Assembly (NCBI RefSeq): GCF_901827155.1
Contig: NZ_LR594659.1
Span: forward strand, 3,968,001-4,032,000
Reading direction: 5' to 3'
Source of the DNA: Variovorax sp. PBL-H6
GTDB taxonomy: Bacteria > Pseudomonadota > Gammaproteobacteria > Burkholderiales > Burkholderiaceae_C
DNA length: 64,000 nt
In this document: piece after piece, positions 8,261-16,673 of the stretch
How the letters are laid out: every line of letters starts with the position of its first letter
Numbering within the stretch: position 1 is the stretch's first letter
The notes under the pieces: generated by a model
What the model saw: the letters and a program-made list of their open reading frames with translations, nothing else
What the model was told of the DNA's origin: nothing
The model's database searches: none
Translations under genes and position numbers: made by a program

Positions 8261-8318
8261 CCACATCGGCAGCCGACGGATGCCAAGAGGATTCGCTTCG
8301 CCACTCATGGGGAGCAAG

Positions 8319-8771
8319 ATGAATGCTTATCGACGTTTTGCTGCGATGGTCGCTGTGTCGACAGTGGTCATGTTCGGCTTGATGTACTTGAATACCTATG
8401 AATTGGATCACGTGTTCTTCAGCGAGACGCGTGCTTACATGGCGCTGTTGATGGGCGCCGTCATGGCCATCATCATGTTGGCGTTCATGACGCACATGCT
8501 TCAGAACCGCACCGCCAATTTGCTCATCGCTGTCGGTGGCGTGGTGGTCTTTGTCGCATCGTTGTGGTTGGTTCGGAGCCAAGCAACGGTGGACGAGGTT
8601 TCCTATATGAAGGCGATGATTCCACACCATTCGATAGCCATCATGACTAGCAGGCGGGCACACATCACGGATCCGCGTGTGCGCAAGCTCGCAGACGGAA
8701 TCATCGACGCGCAAGTGCGTGAGATCGCGGAAATGAAGCAGCTCATCAAGGACATCAAGGATCGGCGCTGA
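8319..8771 (+). CDS. DUF305 membrane-anchored protein
   Basis: 150 residues from the ATG at 8319 (GGAG at 8311). Three hydrophobic segments near residues 7-24, 40-58 and 67-85 are followed by a short soluble tail with the DUF305 core MIPHHSIAIMTSRRA and an ending rich in D/K/E. The His-His pair in a helical ferritin-like fold is typical. The family is often found next to copper or other metal-resistance genes and on mobile DNA, but its biochemical role is not established. No metal-resistance gene is adjacent here; the IS66 fragment 58 bases upstream suggests it arrived on an element. Confidence 0.8.
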   Translation: MNAYRRFAAMVAVSTVVMFGLMYLNTYELDHVFFSETRAYMALLMGAVMAIIMLAFMTHMLQNRTANLLIAVGGVVVFVASLWLVRSQATVDEVSYMKAMIPHHSIAIMTSRRAHITDPRVRKLADGIIDAQVREIAEMKQLIKDIKDRR

Positions 8772-8856
8772 CCGGCGCCTCGCGAAGCCGGCGGTGAATG
8801 CGGCAACTTGCGCAAGAGGATTCGGCAACGAGCGCCGGTCTCGATGATTCGGCGGG

Positions 8857-10881
8857 TCAATCCGCCGCAAGCAGGCGGATGTCTCGCGGCGCCAGGCCGC
8901 CCTCGGCCACCACGTCCTGCCAACGATCGAACTCGCGCCGAACGCGTTCTTGCAGCGCAGAGGGAGGACCGGCCTCGACGCTCGCGCCTTGGCGTTCGAA
9001 TCGAGCGACGACTTGCGGATTGGCAAGAACCTCGTTCAGGGCCCGGTTGATCTGTGCGATGACTGCGGGCGAGGTGCGTGCCGGGGCAAACAGGCCGTAC
9101 CACTGCGAGACATCGACCCCTTCGATGCCTGCTTCCGAGAGCGTTGGCACGGAAGGCAGTGCTTGGAGACGCGCCGGGGCTGCGACGGCAAGGGCGCGCA
9201 GCCGGCCGTCGAGGATGAAGGGATGGGCCGTGAACAGGCTCGGGAACATGACCTGCGCGCGACCGTGCAGCGTGTCCACGATGGCAGGCGCTGCACCCTC
9301 GTAGCTTCTGCCTTCCATCTTCGTGCCCGTGTTGAGCTGGAACAACTCCGCCGCGAAGTGTGGCGGCGTACCGTCACCGGCCGACGCATAGGTGATCGTG
9401 CCCGGCTCGCTGCGCAGGCGCTGCAGAAGGCTGCGCACGTCGTCGAAGCCGGCGTGCCGGTTGGCCACCATCAAGGTCGGAGACGAGCCGATCAAGCCGA
9501 CCGGTTCGAAGTCCTTGACAGGGTGATAGCCCAGCTTCTGGAGTGCGGGGTTCATGGCGTGGGTGCCCACGTAGCCGAACATGAGGGTGTGGCCGTCCGG
9601 TTCCGCCCCAGCCACAAACTCGCTCGCGATGGCACCATTTGCGCCGGCCCGGTTGTCCACGAGAACTTCCTGGCCGAGCAGGGGCTTCAGTTCGGCCGCG
9701 ATGATCCTGGCCATCGCGTCGTTGCCGCCGCCGGCACGCGTCGGCACGATGATCGTGACGGGTTTGCACGGGAACGTGGCCGATCGACGTGCAACGGGTT
9801 CAGGCCGCGTGAAGACATAGTCGGGCAACTGCATCTCGCCCTGCATGATCTTTCTGGCGGTACGCACCAGCGCCGCCGATTTCACCGTTGCTTTGTCCGC
9901 TCGGCCTTCAAGCTCGACCTCCACGTCGATCTGCCCTGCGGGGTGCAGAAGAACCAGGTTGTGACGACCTGGCTCGCGAGCAGCTGCGCTTGCGACGGTG
10001 CCCGGAAGCGCAAAGGCGCTGAGAACACCGATGGCACCCGTGACCGCATGCGAAGCATGGCAGCGCAGCGGAGTGAAGTAGCGCGAGGTAATGCTGTCCG
10101 GCGAGTCTCCCGCACTGACCAGCACCGGCTTGGGAATGACGCTACCTGATACATCCCCGAGTCCCATCAAGTGGCCAGCCTGCAGGCGCAGGTTTTCAAG
10201 CCGCTCCAGCAATCCCGCATTCGAATCAAGGGCTGCCGGCTTTTCGCCGCCGCTGACGCCGAGGTCATGCGCGCGCACGATCATGAGCGGCATCGCTGCA
10301 TCGATGCACGTCACCTCGACGCCGTCGATCGTGTCGATGCGCCGGCCGGTCGGAAAGACCTTGCCTGTCACCGCGCCCCAGGCATCCAGGAAGTTCAGGA
10401 GGATCGGTGCTGCCGTGCCGGCCACGCCATCGATGCGTGCGTCTCCCTCGTACGTGACGCGCCTGCCGGGCGTCCTGACGGTGACATCGATGCGCGATCG
10501 CGTGTTGACGTTGAAGATGCGTACCCGCGTGACGCCGTCCTGCACCTCGACCAGCCCCTGCTCGATCGCGAAGGGCGCGACGCCCGACAGCATGTTGCCG
10601 CAGTTCGGCCGGGTGTCGACCGAACGGTGTCCGACCCCCACCTGCGCGAACAGGTAGTCCAGATCGCAGCCCGGTTCCCTTGACCTGGAAACGATGGCGA
10701 CCTTGCTGTTGAGGCTGCTGCCGCCGCCGACGCCGTCGAGCTGCAGCGGATCGGAGGCCCCGATGGCGCCGATCAGCGCCTGGTCGCGCTCCTCGTCGCT
10801 TTCAGGCAGCCACTCCCGCAGGAAGAAGGGGCCGCGCGAAGTACCCGCACGCATCAGCACGCAGGGAATGGTCCTGCTCAT
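8857..10881 (-). CDS. PrpF-family isomerase fused to a Bug-type solute-binding domain
   Basis: 674 residues from the ATG at 10881 (one base after the upstream stop). Residues 1 to about 355 are a complete PrpF/4-oxalomesaconate-tautomerase-type protein: opening RTIPCVLMRAGTSRG, catalytic-type cysteine C94 in NCGN, and the usual family ending RTARKIMQGEM. A short linker (356-369) leads directly into a Bug domain (370-674: PCKPVTIIVPTRAGGGNDAM onward) that has no signal peptide. PrpF proteins shift double bonds in aconitate, methylitaconate or oxalomesaconate; Bug proteins bind carboxylates in the periplasm. The Bug half closely resembles the protein encoded just upstream, so it probably arose by duplication and lost its export signal. 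It may be a cytoplasmic binding domain or simply non-functional. Confidence 0.85.
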   Translation of the reverse strand: MSRTIPCVLMRAGTSRGPFFLREWLPESDEERDQALIGAIGASDPLQLDGVGGGSSLNSKVAIVSRSREPGCDLDYLFAQVGVGHRSVDTRPNCGNMLSGVAPFAIEQGLVEVQDGVTRVRIFNVNTRSRIDVTVRTPGRRVTYEGDARIDGVAGTAAPILLNFLDAWGAVTGKVFPTGRRIDTIDGVEVTCIDAAMPLMIVRAHDLGVSGGEKPAALDSNAGLLERLENLRLQAGHLMGLGDVSGSVIPKPVLVSAGDSPDSITSRYFTPLRCHASHAVTGAIGVLSAFALPGTVASAAAREPGRHNLVLLHPAGQIDVEVELEGRADKATVKSAALVRTARKIMQGEMQLPDYVFTRPEPVARRSATFPCKPVTIIVPTRAGGGNDAMARIIAAELKPLLGQEVLVDNRAGANGAIASEFVAGAEPDGHTLMFGYVGTHAMNPALQKLGYHPVKDFEPVGLIGSSPTLMVANRHAGFDDVRSLLQRLRSEPGTITYASAGDGTPPHFAAELFQLNTGTKMEGRSYEGAAPAIVDTLHGRAQVMFPSLFTAHPFILDGRLRALAVAAPARLQALPSVPTLSEAGIEGVDVSQWYGLFAPARTSPAVIAQINRALNEVLANPQVVARFERQGASVEAGPPSALQERVRREFDRWQDVVAEGGLAPRDIRLLAAD

Positions 10882-10882
10882 C

Positions 10883-11854
10883 TCAGTCGGCCGAAAGCTT
10901 TGCAGCCTGGACCACCTTCTTCCACTTGACCTGCTCCTGCTGCACATAGGTGCGCATTTGCTCGGTGGTCATGATTTCCACCTCGGCGCCGTGGTCCTCC
11001 AGTTTCTTGATGACGCCCTTGTCAGCCAGAGCCGCATTGAGCACCTTGTTGAGTTGCTCGATCACGGGCTTCGGGGTCTTGGCCGGCGCGAAGATGCCGT
11101 ACCACTGCGAGACATCCACGTTGTCGATGCCCTGCTCCCTGAGCGTCGGCACGTCCGGCATCTGCGGCGAACGCTTGGCGCCGGCCACGCCGATCGCCTT
11201 CAGCTTGCCGGCCTTCACATACGGCATGGCAGTGAAGAGACTCGGGAACATGATCTGTGTCTGGCCACCGATGGTGTCGGTGATCGCAGGGGCCGATCCC
11301 TTGTAGGGCACATGAAGCATGCTGGTGCCGGTCGAGAGCTTGAACATCTCGGCGGCGAAGTGCGGTGCGGTGCCGTTGCCGGCGGATGCATAGCTCGTCT
11401 TGTCGGGTGCGGCCTTGAGCGCGGCGACGAGTTCCTTCGCGTTGGTCGCCCGGACGGAAGGAGTCGCGACCATCAGCGTCGCGGACGTGCCGACCATGGC
11501 CACGGGCTCGAAATCCTTCACCGGGTCGTAGCGCAACTTCTGCAGCGCGGGATTCATCGCATGCGTGGCGACGTAGCCCAGCATCAGCGTGTAGCCGTCC
11601 GGCGCCGCGCGCATCACGAACTCGCTGGCAATCGCTCCATTGGCGCCGGCCTTGTTGTCGATGATCACCGGTTGCTTGAGCGCAGCCGACATCGCCTGGC
11701 CGATGACGCGCGCCATCGCGTCGTTGGCGCCTCCGGCGGCAGTCGGGACGACGATGGTGATCGGCTTCTCGGGATAGGCGGCGAAGGCGCTGCTGCAGGC
11801 GAGCGCGGCGGCCAAGGCCACGCCACACAGGAAGGGTGCGTTGCGAAATTCCAT
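10883..11854 (-). CDS. Bug/TctC-family periplasmic solute-binding protein
   Basis: 323 residues. A Sec signal peptide (residues 1-25, ending SSAFAA) precedes YPEKPITIVVPTAAGGAND, the Bug signature. It shares long near-identical stretches with the Bug half of the next gene (for example HAMNPALQKL, VKDFEPV, MFPSLFTA, VDVSQWYG), so the two are tandem duplicates. It is first in a two-gene unit with the PrpF fusion and is divergent from the LysR gene. Linkage to a PrpF-type isomerase points to an unsaturated di- or tricarboxylate as ligand; this is inference. Confidence 0.9.
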   Translation of the reverse strand: MEFRNAPFLCGVALAAALACSSAFAAYPEKPITIVVPTAAGGANDAMARVIGQAMSAALKQPVIIDNKAGANGAIASEFVMRAAPDGYTLMLGYVATHAMNPALQKLRYDPVKDFEPVAMVGTSATLMVATPSVRATNAKELVAALKAAPDKTSYASAGNGTAPHFAAEMFKLSTGTSMLHVPYKGSAPAITDTIGGQTQIMFPSLFTAMPYVKAGKLKAIGVAGAKRSPQMPDVPTLREQGIDNVDVSQWYGIFAPAKTPKPVIEQLNKVLNAALADKGVIKKLEDHGAEVEIMTTEQMRTYVQQEQVKWKKVVQAAKLSAD

Positions 11855-11951
11855 GATGTCTCCGATTTGTTGAAGGATTGGTTCAAGGTCGCTTCCTTGG
11901 CCCTGGACGCATGGTCCTCCCTTCGACGATTGCTGTGAATTGCATGTTTAG

Positions 11952-11976
11952 GATCGATTGATGCACACTGTCGATC
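11952..11976. promoter_or_regulatory. Possible LysR-type operator
   Basis: Arms GATCGA (11952-11957) and TCGATC (11971-11976) form an inverted repeat with a 13-base spacer in the divergent region between the Bug and LysR genes. The spacer contains most of ATTGATGCAC (11957-11966), a decamer found again at 18853-18862 upstream of the CoA-pathway operon. Weak evidence on its own. Confidence 0.35.
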
Positions 11977-12002
11977 AGTCAACCGAACTGCAGGACGGCA
12001 CG

Positions 12003-12932
12003 ATGGCGATCAACTTCAACCTCAACGACCTGCAGGCGTTCCGCGCCGTCGCGGAGCTGAGCAGTTTCCGCAAGGCAGCCGATGCGCTGCACGTCTCGCA
12101 GCCGGCTTTCAGCAGGCGCATCGAGAAGCTGGAAGAAGCGCTCGGAGTACGGCTGCTGGAGCGGACCACGCGGCGGGTGAGCCTGACGGCGGTCGGGCGC
12201 GATTTCGACCGGAAGGTGCAGCAGTTGCTCGACGATCTGGACCTCACGCTGCTGGGCATCCGCGGCGTGGCGGCGACGCGCATGGGCGAGGTCACCATCG
12301 CCTGTGTGCCGTCGACGGTCTACTATTTCGTCTCGCAGGTGATCTCGCGCTACCACGAGCGCTACCCGAAGGTTCGGGTCAAGGTGTTCGATGCGAGTGC
12401 GAACGAGGTGCTGGCCGCGGTCTCGCGCGGAGAAGCGGATTTCGGACTGAACTTCATCGGAGGCCAGGAGCCCGACATCGAGTTCCAGCCGCTCATGGAA
12501 GAGCGCTTCGTCGCCGCCTGCCGCCGCGACCATGCTCTCGCAGGCAAACGGAAGGTGAGATGGGCGGAACTGGCGCAGTACGACTACATCTCGGTGAGCA
12601 AGGCCTCCGGGAATCGCCTGCTGCTGGACCAGGCGCTTTCAGGTTTGCCAGGGCGCCCGCAGGCGATCTACGAGGCGCAGCACGTCACGACGATGCTGGG
12701 GTTGGTCGAAGCCGGGCTCGGCGTCGCGGCGGTTCCGTCGATCGCGATGCCGGGGGCCGACCACCCGCTATTGGTCAGCGTGCCGCTGGTCGAACCGATC
12801 GTCAGTCGCAAGGTGGGCCTGATCCGGCGCAAGGGCCGCACCCTCTCACCGGCGGCGCTGCAGTTCTTCGAGTTCTTTTCCGAGATGAAGGGCCGCCGCG
12901 GCCAGGCCGGCAAAAAACGCAGCTCGGCGTGA
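12003..12932 (+). CDS. LysR-family transcriptional regulator
   Basis: 309 residues. The winged-helix domain is typical (NDLQAFRAVAELSSFRKAAD, then SQPAFSRRIEKLEEALGVRL and TAVGRDF), followed by a two-lobe periplasmic-binding-fold effector domain from about residue 90. The start at 12003 gives the usual short N-terminal lead; an ATG at 11958 is possible but lies inside a candidate operator. It is divergent from the Bug/PrpF::Bug pair and convergent with dctA, the position of a local activator. The effector is probably the carboxylate transported or degraded by these genes. Confidence 0.9.
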   Translation: MAINFNLNDLQAFRAVAELSSFRKAADALHVSQPAFSRRIEKLEEALGVRLLERTTRRVSLTAVGRDFDRKVQQLLDDLDLTLLGIRGVAATRMGEVTIACVPSTVYYFVSQVISRYHERYPKVRVKVFDASANEVLAAVSRGEADFGLNFIGGQEPDIEFQPLMEERFVAACRRDHALAGKRKVRWAELAQYDYISVSKASGNRLLLDQALSGLPGRPQAIYEAQHVTTMLGLVEAGLGVAAVPSIAMPGADHPLLVSVPLVEPIVSRKVGLIRRKGRTLSPAALQFFEFFSEMKGRRGQAGKKRSSA

Positions 12933-12997
12933 AGAGTCGGCAACCCGCTGCCGGCAGCCGCTCGACATCGCGCCTGCCATTCCGGGTCGGTCCTGGG

Positions 12998-13015
12998 CAG
13001 GGTTGTACAGCCCTG
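12998..13015. terminator. Hairpin between convergent lysR and dctA
   Basis: CAGGG and CCCTG arms, extended inward by a G-T and a T-A pair, form a short hairpin between the two convergent stop codons. There is no T-run, so an intrinsic terminator is uncertain. Confidence 0.3.
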
Positions 13016-13031
13016 TCAAGCCGCCCAATCT

Positions 13032-14366
13032 TCAGTGTGCCGTGCCGGGGTGGCCGAGCGGCAACGCCAAGTCACCCGTCGGCCCTTCGAGTTCGTGCTC
13101 GGTGCTGGCGTAGTTCGCCACCAGTTCGCGCCGCAGCACGTCTCGGTCGCAAGCGTTTTCCCAGATCGAGACCACGATGCAGGCCACTGCGTTGCTGATG
13201 GTGCTGGTGAGCGCCCGTGCTTCGGACATGAAGCGATCGATCCCGACGATCAGTGCAACGCCGGCCACCGGCAGATCAGGCATGACCGTGAGCGTGGCCA
13301 CCAATGCGACGAAGCCACTGCCCGTCACCCCAGCCGCGCCCTTCGAGGTCAGCAGCATGATGCCCAGCATCGAGCCGATCTGTACCCACGACAGATGGAT
13401 GTCGCAGGCCTGGGCGATGAACATCGACGCCAGCGTCAGGTAGATGGCCGTCCCGTCGAGATTGAATGAATAGCCGGTCGGAAGCACCAGCCCGACGACG
13501 CCCTTCTTGCAACCGAGCCTTTCGAGCTTGAGCAGCAGACGGGGGAGCACCGGTTCGCTGGACGACGTACCGAGCACCACGAGCAGTTCTTCCTTGATGT
13601 AGCGCATCAGCTGCCACAGCTTGAACCCGTGCAGGCGCGACAGCACGCCCAGCACCACCACGACAAAGAAGATGCAGGCCACATAGAAGGTCCCGATCAG
13701 CAGCCCGAGTGATCCGATCGACTTGATGCCGTAGCGCCCGACGGTGAACGCCATCGCCCCGAAGGCGCCGATCGGCGCCAGTCGCATGATGATGCCGAAG
13801 GCCGCGAAGAGCATGTGCGAGAAGCCTTCGATGCCCTCGAGCACCGGCTTGGCGGCCGTCCCGATCTTCGTCAGGCCGAATCCGCAAAGGACCGCAAGCA
13901 GCAGCACCGGCAACACCTCGCCATCGGCAAAGGCGCCGACGAACGCGTTCGGGATGATGTGCATGACGAAGTCGGTGAAGCCATGAATGTGCACCTGGTT
14001 CGCGAAGCGCGTCGCCACGGAGGCGTCGAGGTTCTTCGGATCGATGTGCATGCCGGCGCCCGGCTGGATCACCAAGACGGTGACCAGGCCCGTGATGAGC
14101 GCCAGAATCGTCAGCGCGTAGAAGAGCCCCATCGCCTTGAGCAGGGTCTTGCCGATCTCCTTCGAATCGCCGAGCGATGTGATGCCGCTCACAATGGTGC
14201 AGAACACCACCGGCGCGATCATCATCTTGACGAGCTTGACGAAGCCGTCGCCGAGCGGCTTGAGGGCGGCGCCGAATTCGGGCCAGTAGTGGCCCACGGT
14301 GATGCCCAGGACGAGGCCTATCAGGACCTGCACATAGAGCAGCTTCAGAAGTTTACGGATGTTCAT
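13032..14366 (-). CDS. dctA: C4-dicarboxylate:cation symporter DctA
   Basis: 444 residues from the ATG at 14366 (GGAGAC upstream), starting MNIRKLLKLLYVQVLIGLVL. It has the hydrophobic pattern of the DAACS family and its conserved regions: two re-entrant-loop segments including GTSSSEPVLPRLL, then LPTGYSFNLDGTAIY and LTSKGAAGVTGSGF, the substrate and sodium/proton-binding motifs. It imports succinate, fumarate, malate and related acids across the inner membrane. It is the last gene of the operon starting near 18757, 80 bases after the lyase gene, which implies uptake of the dicarboxylate that the operon degrades. No DctB/DctD genes are nearby. Confidence 0.93.
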   Translation of the reverse strand: MNIRKLLKLLYVQVLIGLVLGITVGHYWPEFGAALKPLGDGFVKLVKMMIAPVVFCTIVSGITSLGDSKEIGKTLLKAMGLFYALTILALITGLVTVLVIQPGAGMHIDPKNLDASVATRFANQVHIHGFTDFVMHIIPNAFVGAFADGEVLPVLLLAVLCGFGLTKIGTAAKPVLEGIEGFSHMLFAAFGIIMRLAPIGAFGAMAFTVGRYGIKSIGSLGLLIGTFYVACIFFVVVVLGVLSRLHGFKLWQLMRYIKEELLVVLGTSSSEPVLPRLLLKLERLGCKKGVVGLVLPTGYSFNLDGTAIYLTLASMFIAQACDIHLSWVQIGSMLGIMLLTSKGAAGVTGSGFVALVATLTVMPDLPVAGVALIVGIDRFMSEARALTSTISNAVACIVVSIWENACDRDVLRRELVANYASTEHELEGPTGDLALPLGHPGTAH

Positions 14367-14446
14367 GACGTTGTCTCCAGATTGAGGGCGCACAGATGCG
14401 AACCGGTCTTCGCCGGTTGAGTCGATGGTGAACGGCCGGGCTCGGA

Positions 14447-15793
14447 CTAGCGTCGCGCTTCGAGTACGCGATCGACCATCACGCCGGCCTGGCCAAGGTT
14501 GTTGGCGGGGTCACACATCGCATCGAGCTGGGCTCGCGAGACGTGCTTGCTGATCTCGGGGTGGGCGGCCAGGATCTCGATCAAGGGCCGGTTGTCGGCG
14601 ATTGCCTGGCGGCACAGGTCGTAGACCAGGTCGTGGGCGTATTCGCGGCCGATGCAAGGGCCCAATCCCATCATCACGGCCTCGGACATCACGAGTCCAT
14701 GGGTGATGTCGATGTTGGCGCGCATGCGGCTGGCGTCCACTTCCAGCCCCTTGAGGATGAACTTGGTCTGCTTCAACGCGCCGGACATGAGACAGAAGAT
14801 CTCGGGGAGGGACACCCACTCGATCTCCCACGGCCCGGTCGAGCGCTCGTGGTCCGCCACCATCGCATCCATCAACGCAGCCGCATGCTGGCGCGCCACC
14901 GAGATGTTGGCGTGGATGTACAGGCAGGAGATCGGGTTGCGCTTTTGCGGCATGGTCGACGACGAGCCGCGGCCCGGCGTGAAGGGCTCGAAGACCTCCG
15001 CCACTTCGGTCTGCATCATCAGCTTGACGTCCATCGCGATTTTGCCGAGCGAGCCTCCGACGAGTCCGAGGAAGGCTCCGACCTCCGCGATGGTGTCGCG
15101 CACCGTGTGCCACGAGATCAGCGGCTGGGCCAATCCCAGTTCCTTCATCAGTCCGGCCTGGGTTTCCATGGCGCCCTTCTCCAGCGAGGACAAGGTGCCC
15201 GACGCACCGCCGAATTCGCCCATCAGGACGCGCGGCTTGAGCTGTTGCAGGCGCTCGCGGTGTCGATCGATGCCGGCCAGGATGCTCGCCATCTTGTAGC
15301 CGAAGGTGATCGGCGTGGCTTGCTGGAGATTGGAGCGGCCGATGACGGGCGTGTCGCGGTACTTCTTCGCGAGGGCGGCCAACGCATCCCCGATCTCGTC
15401 GAGATCCTGCTCGACCAGCGCGAGGCCTTCGCGCATCTGCAGAACGGCGGCCGTGTCGGTGATGTCCTGCGTGGTCGCGCCCCAGTGGCAATACTCGCCG
15501 AGCTTGTCTCGGCAATTCGCATTGATCTGGTTGACCACGGCGATGATCGGATATCCGATCTGCTCGGTCTTGGCCTTCAGCTTGGCCCAGTCGATCTGCG
15601 ACAGGTTGCAGTTGCGGACGATCTCATCCGCCGCTTCCTTCGGGATGATGCCGAGTTCACCCTGCACCTTCGCGAGGGCGCGCTCGATGTCCAGGTATTT
15701 GGCGGTGCGGTTCTCGTCGGACCAGACGTCGCGCATGCGCGCGTCGCTGAACATGTCGCCGAAGACGCGCGAGTCGATGATGGTAGAGGCCAT
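14447..15793 (-). CDS. Fumarase/aspartase-superfamily lyase (adenylosuccinate-lyase/carboxymuconate-cycloisomerase branch)
   Basis: 448 residues. The three superfamily regions are present: HWGATTQDITDT (103-114), GRSNLQQATPITFG (152-165) and the signature loop GSSTMPQKRNP (about 277-287) with the catalytic serine. These enzymes eliminate or add a group across a fumarate-like double bond. Related enzymes usually have His in the Q-H-A of region 2, while this protein has Q-Q-A, so the substrate or mechanism may differ from purB and pcaB. It sits between a CitE-type lyase and dctA in a CoA-linked dicarboxylate operon, so it probably releases or hydrates fumarate, mesaconate or a relative rather than serving purine synthesis. 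Confidence 0.85.
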   Translation of the reverse strand: MASTIIDSRVFGDMFSDARMRDVWSDENRTAKYLDIERALAKVQGELGIIPKEAADEIVRNCNLSQIDWAKLKAKTEQIGYPIIAVVNQINANCRDKLGEYCHWGATTQDITDTAAVLQMREGLALVEQDLDEIGDALAALAKKYRDTPVIGRSNLQQATPITFGYKMASILAGIDRHRERLQQLKPRVLMGEFGGASGTLSSLEKGAMETQAGLMKELGLAQPLISWHTVRDTIAEVGAFLGLVGGSLGKIAMDVKLMMQTEVAEVFEPFTPGRGSSSTMPQKRNPISCLYIHANISVARQHAAALMDAMVADHERSTGPWEIEWVSLPEIFCLMSGALKQTKFILKGLEVDASRMRANIDITHGLVMSEAVMMGLGPCIGREYAHDLVYDLCRQAIADNRPLIEILAAHPEISKHVSRAQLDAMCDPANNLGQAGVMVDRVLEARR

Positions 15794-15832
15794 GTTGCTT
15801 GTCTCTTTCTGCGATGGAAGAAGTGGTTAGGT

Positions 15833-16663
15833 TCAATCGCGGGCCAGGGCCAGCGTGCGTTGCGCCTGCAGGACCACGGGCCGGTCGACCATGCGTCCGT
15901 CGAGCCGGGCGGCGCCGGGTGATGCGGCATCGGCAATCAGGACGCGCCGGGCCCAATCCAGCGCCTGCGCGCTTGGACGCAGCGCCGCGTGGATCGGCTG
16001 CACCTGGCGTGGGTGGATGCACAGCTTGGCACCGAAGCCCAGCCTGAGCGCATCGGCAAGATCGGACAGCAAACGTGCCTCGTCGTCGAGTTGCGGTGTG
16101 ACGCCTGCGACCGGTGCCGGCAGGCTCGCCAGGCGCGAGGCGATCGCGATGCGGCTGGCTGCATAGGAGAGGCCGGAGGCGTCCGTCGAGATGTCGATGT
16201 CCAGGTCGAGTGCGAAATCGAGCGTGCCGAACACCAGCCGCTGCGCGCCGGCGGCCGCGATGCGGTTCGCTTCCGACACACCGCGTGCACTTTCGATGAG
16301 CGCGAGGATGCCCGCATCGGGCAATGCCGCCCGGACGTCGGCGATCTGCGCGGCCCACTCGGCCTTGGGCAAGAGCACGCTGATCCCGTGCGCGTCGCCG
16401 AAGGCCGCAAGGTCGGCGGCAAACCAGGACGAATTGGCATCGTTGATGCGCACCACGATGCGCGACCGGTCCTCGGGCGTTGCGCCCGCCAGCCAGGTCG
16501 CGACAGCGCTGCGTGCATCGGCCTTGTCGCTGGGGGCGACGGCGTCCTCGAGGTCGAGCACGACCTTGTCGGCGCCGCTGGCCAGTGCCTTCTCGAAACG
16601 TTCCGGTCGCGTGCCGGGCACGAAGAGGTAGGTGCGCGCAGGAAGCAGCGGTTCGGTGGGCAT
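15833..16663 (-). CDS. CitE/HpcH-HpaI-family CoA-ester lyase (citramalyl- or malyl-CoA lyase type)
   Basis: 276 residues, the length of stand-alone CitE-like lyases. It opens with RTYLFVPGTRPERFEKAL and VLDLEDAV, has the metal ligand E124 in ALIESARG and a second acidic ligand in FGTLDFALDL (D149), and arginine R72 in VVRIND. These (beta/alpha)8 magnesium enzymes split 3-hydroxyacyl-CoA acids, for example (S)-citramalyl-CoA to pyruvate and acetyl-CoA. The gene starts ten bases after the CaiB-type transferase gene and follows a MaoC-type hydratase, the same enzyme trio as in itaconate degradation, so citramalyl-CoA is the best-supported substrate. Confidence 0.87.
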   Translation of the reverse strand: MPTEPLLPARTYLFVPGTRPERFEKALASGADKVVLDLEDAVAPSDKADARSAVATWLAGATPEDRSRIVVRINDANSSWFAADLAAFGDAHGISVLLPKAEWAAQIADVRAALPDAGILALIESARGVSEANRIAAAGAQRLVFGTLDFALDLDIDISTDASGLSYAASRIAIASRLASLPAPVAGVTPQLDDEARLLSDLADALRLGFGAKLCIHPRQVQPIHAALRPSAQALDWARRVLIADAASPGAARLDGRMVDRPVVLQAQRTLALARD

Positions 16664-16673
16664 GACGGCGACC

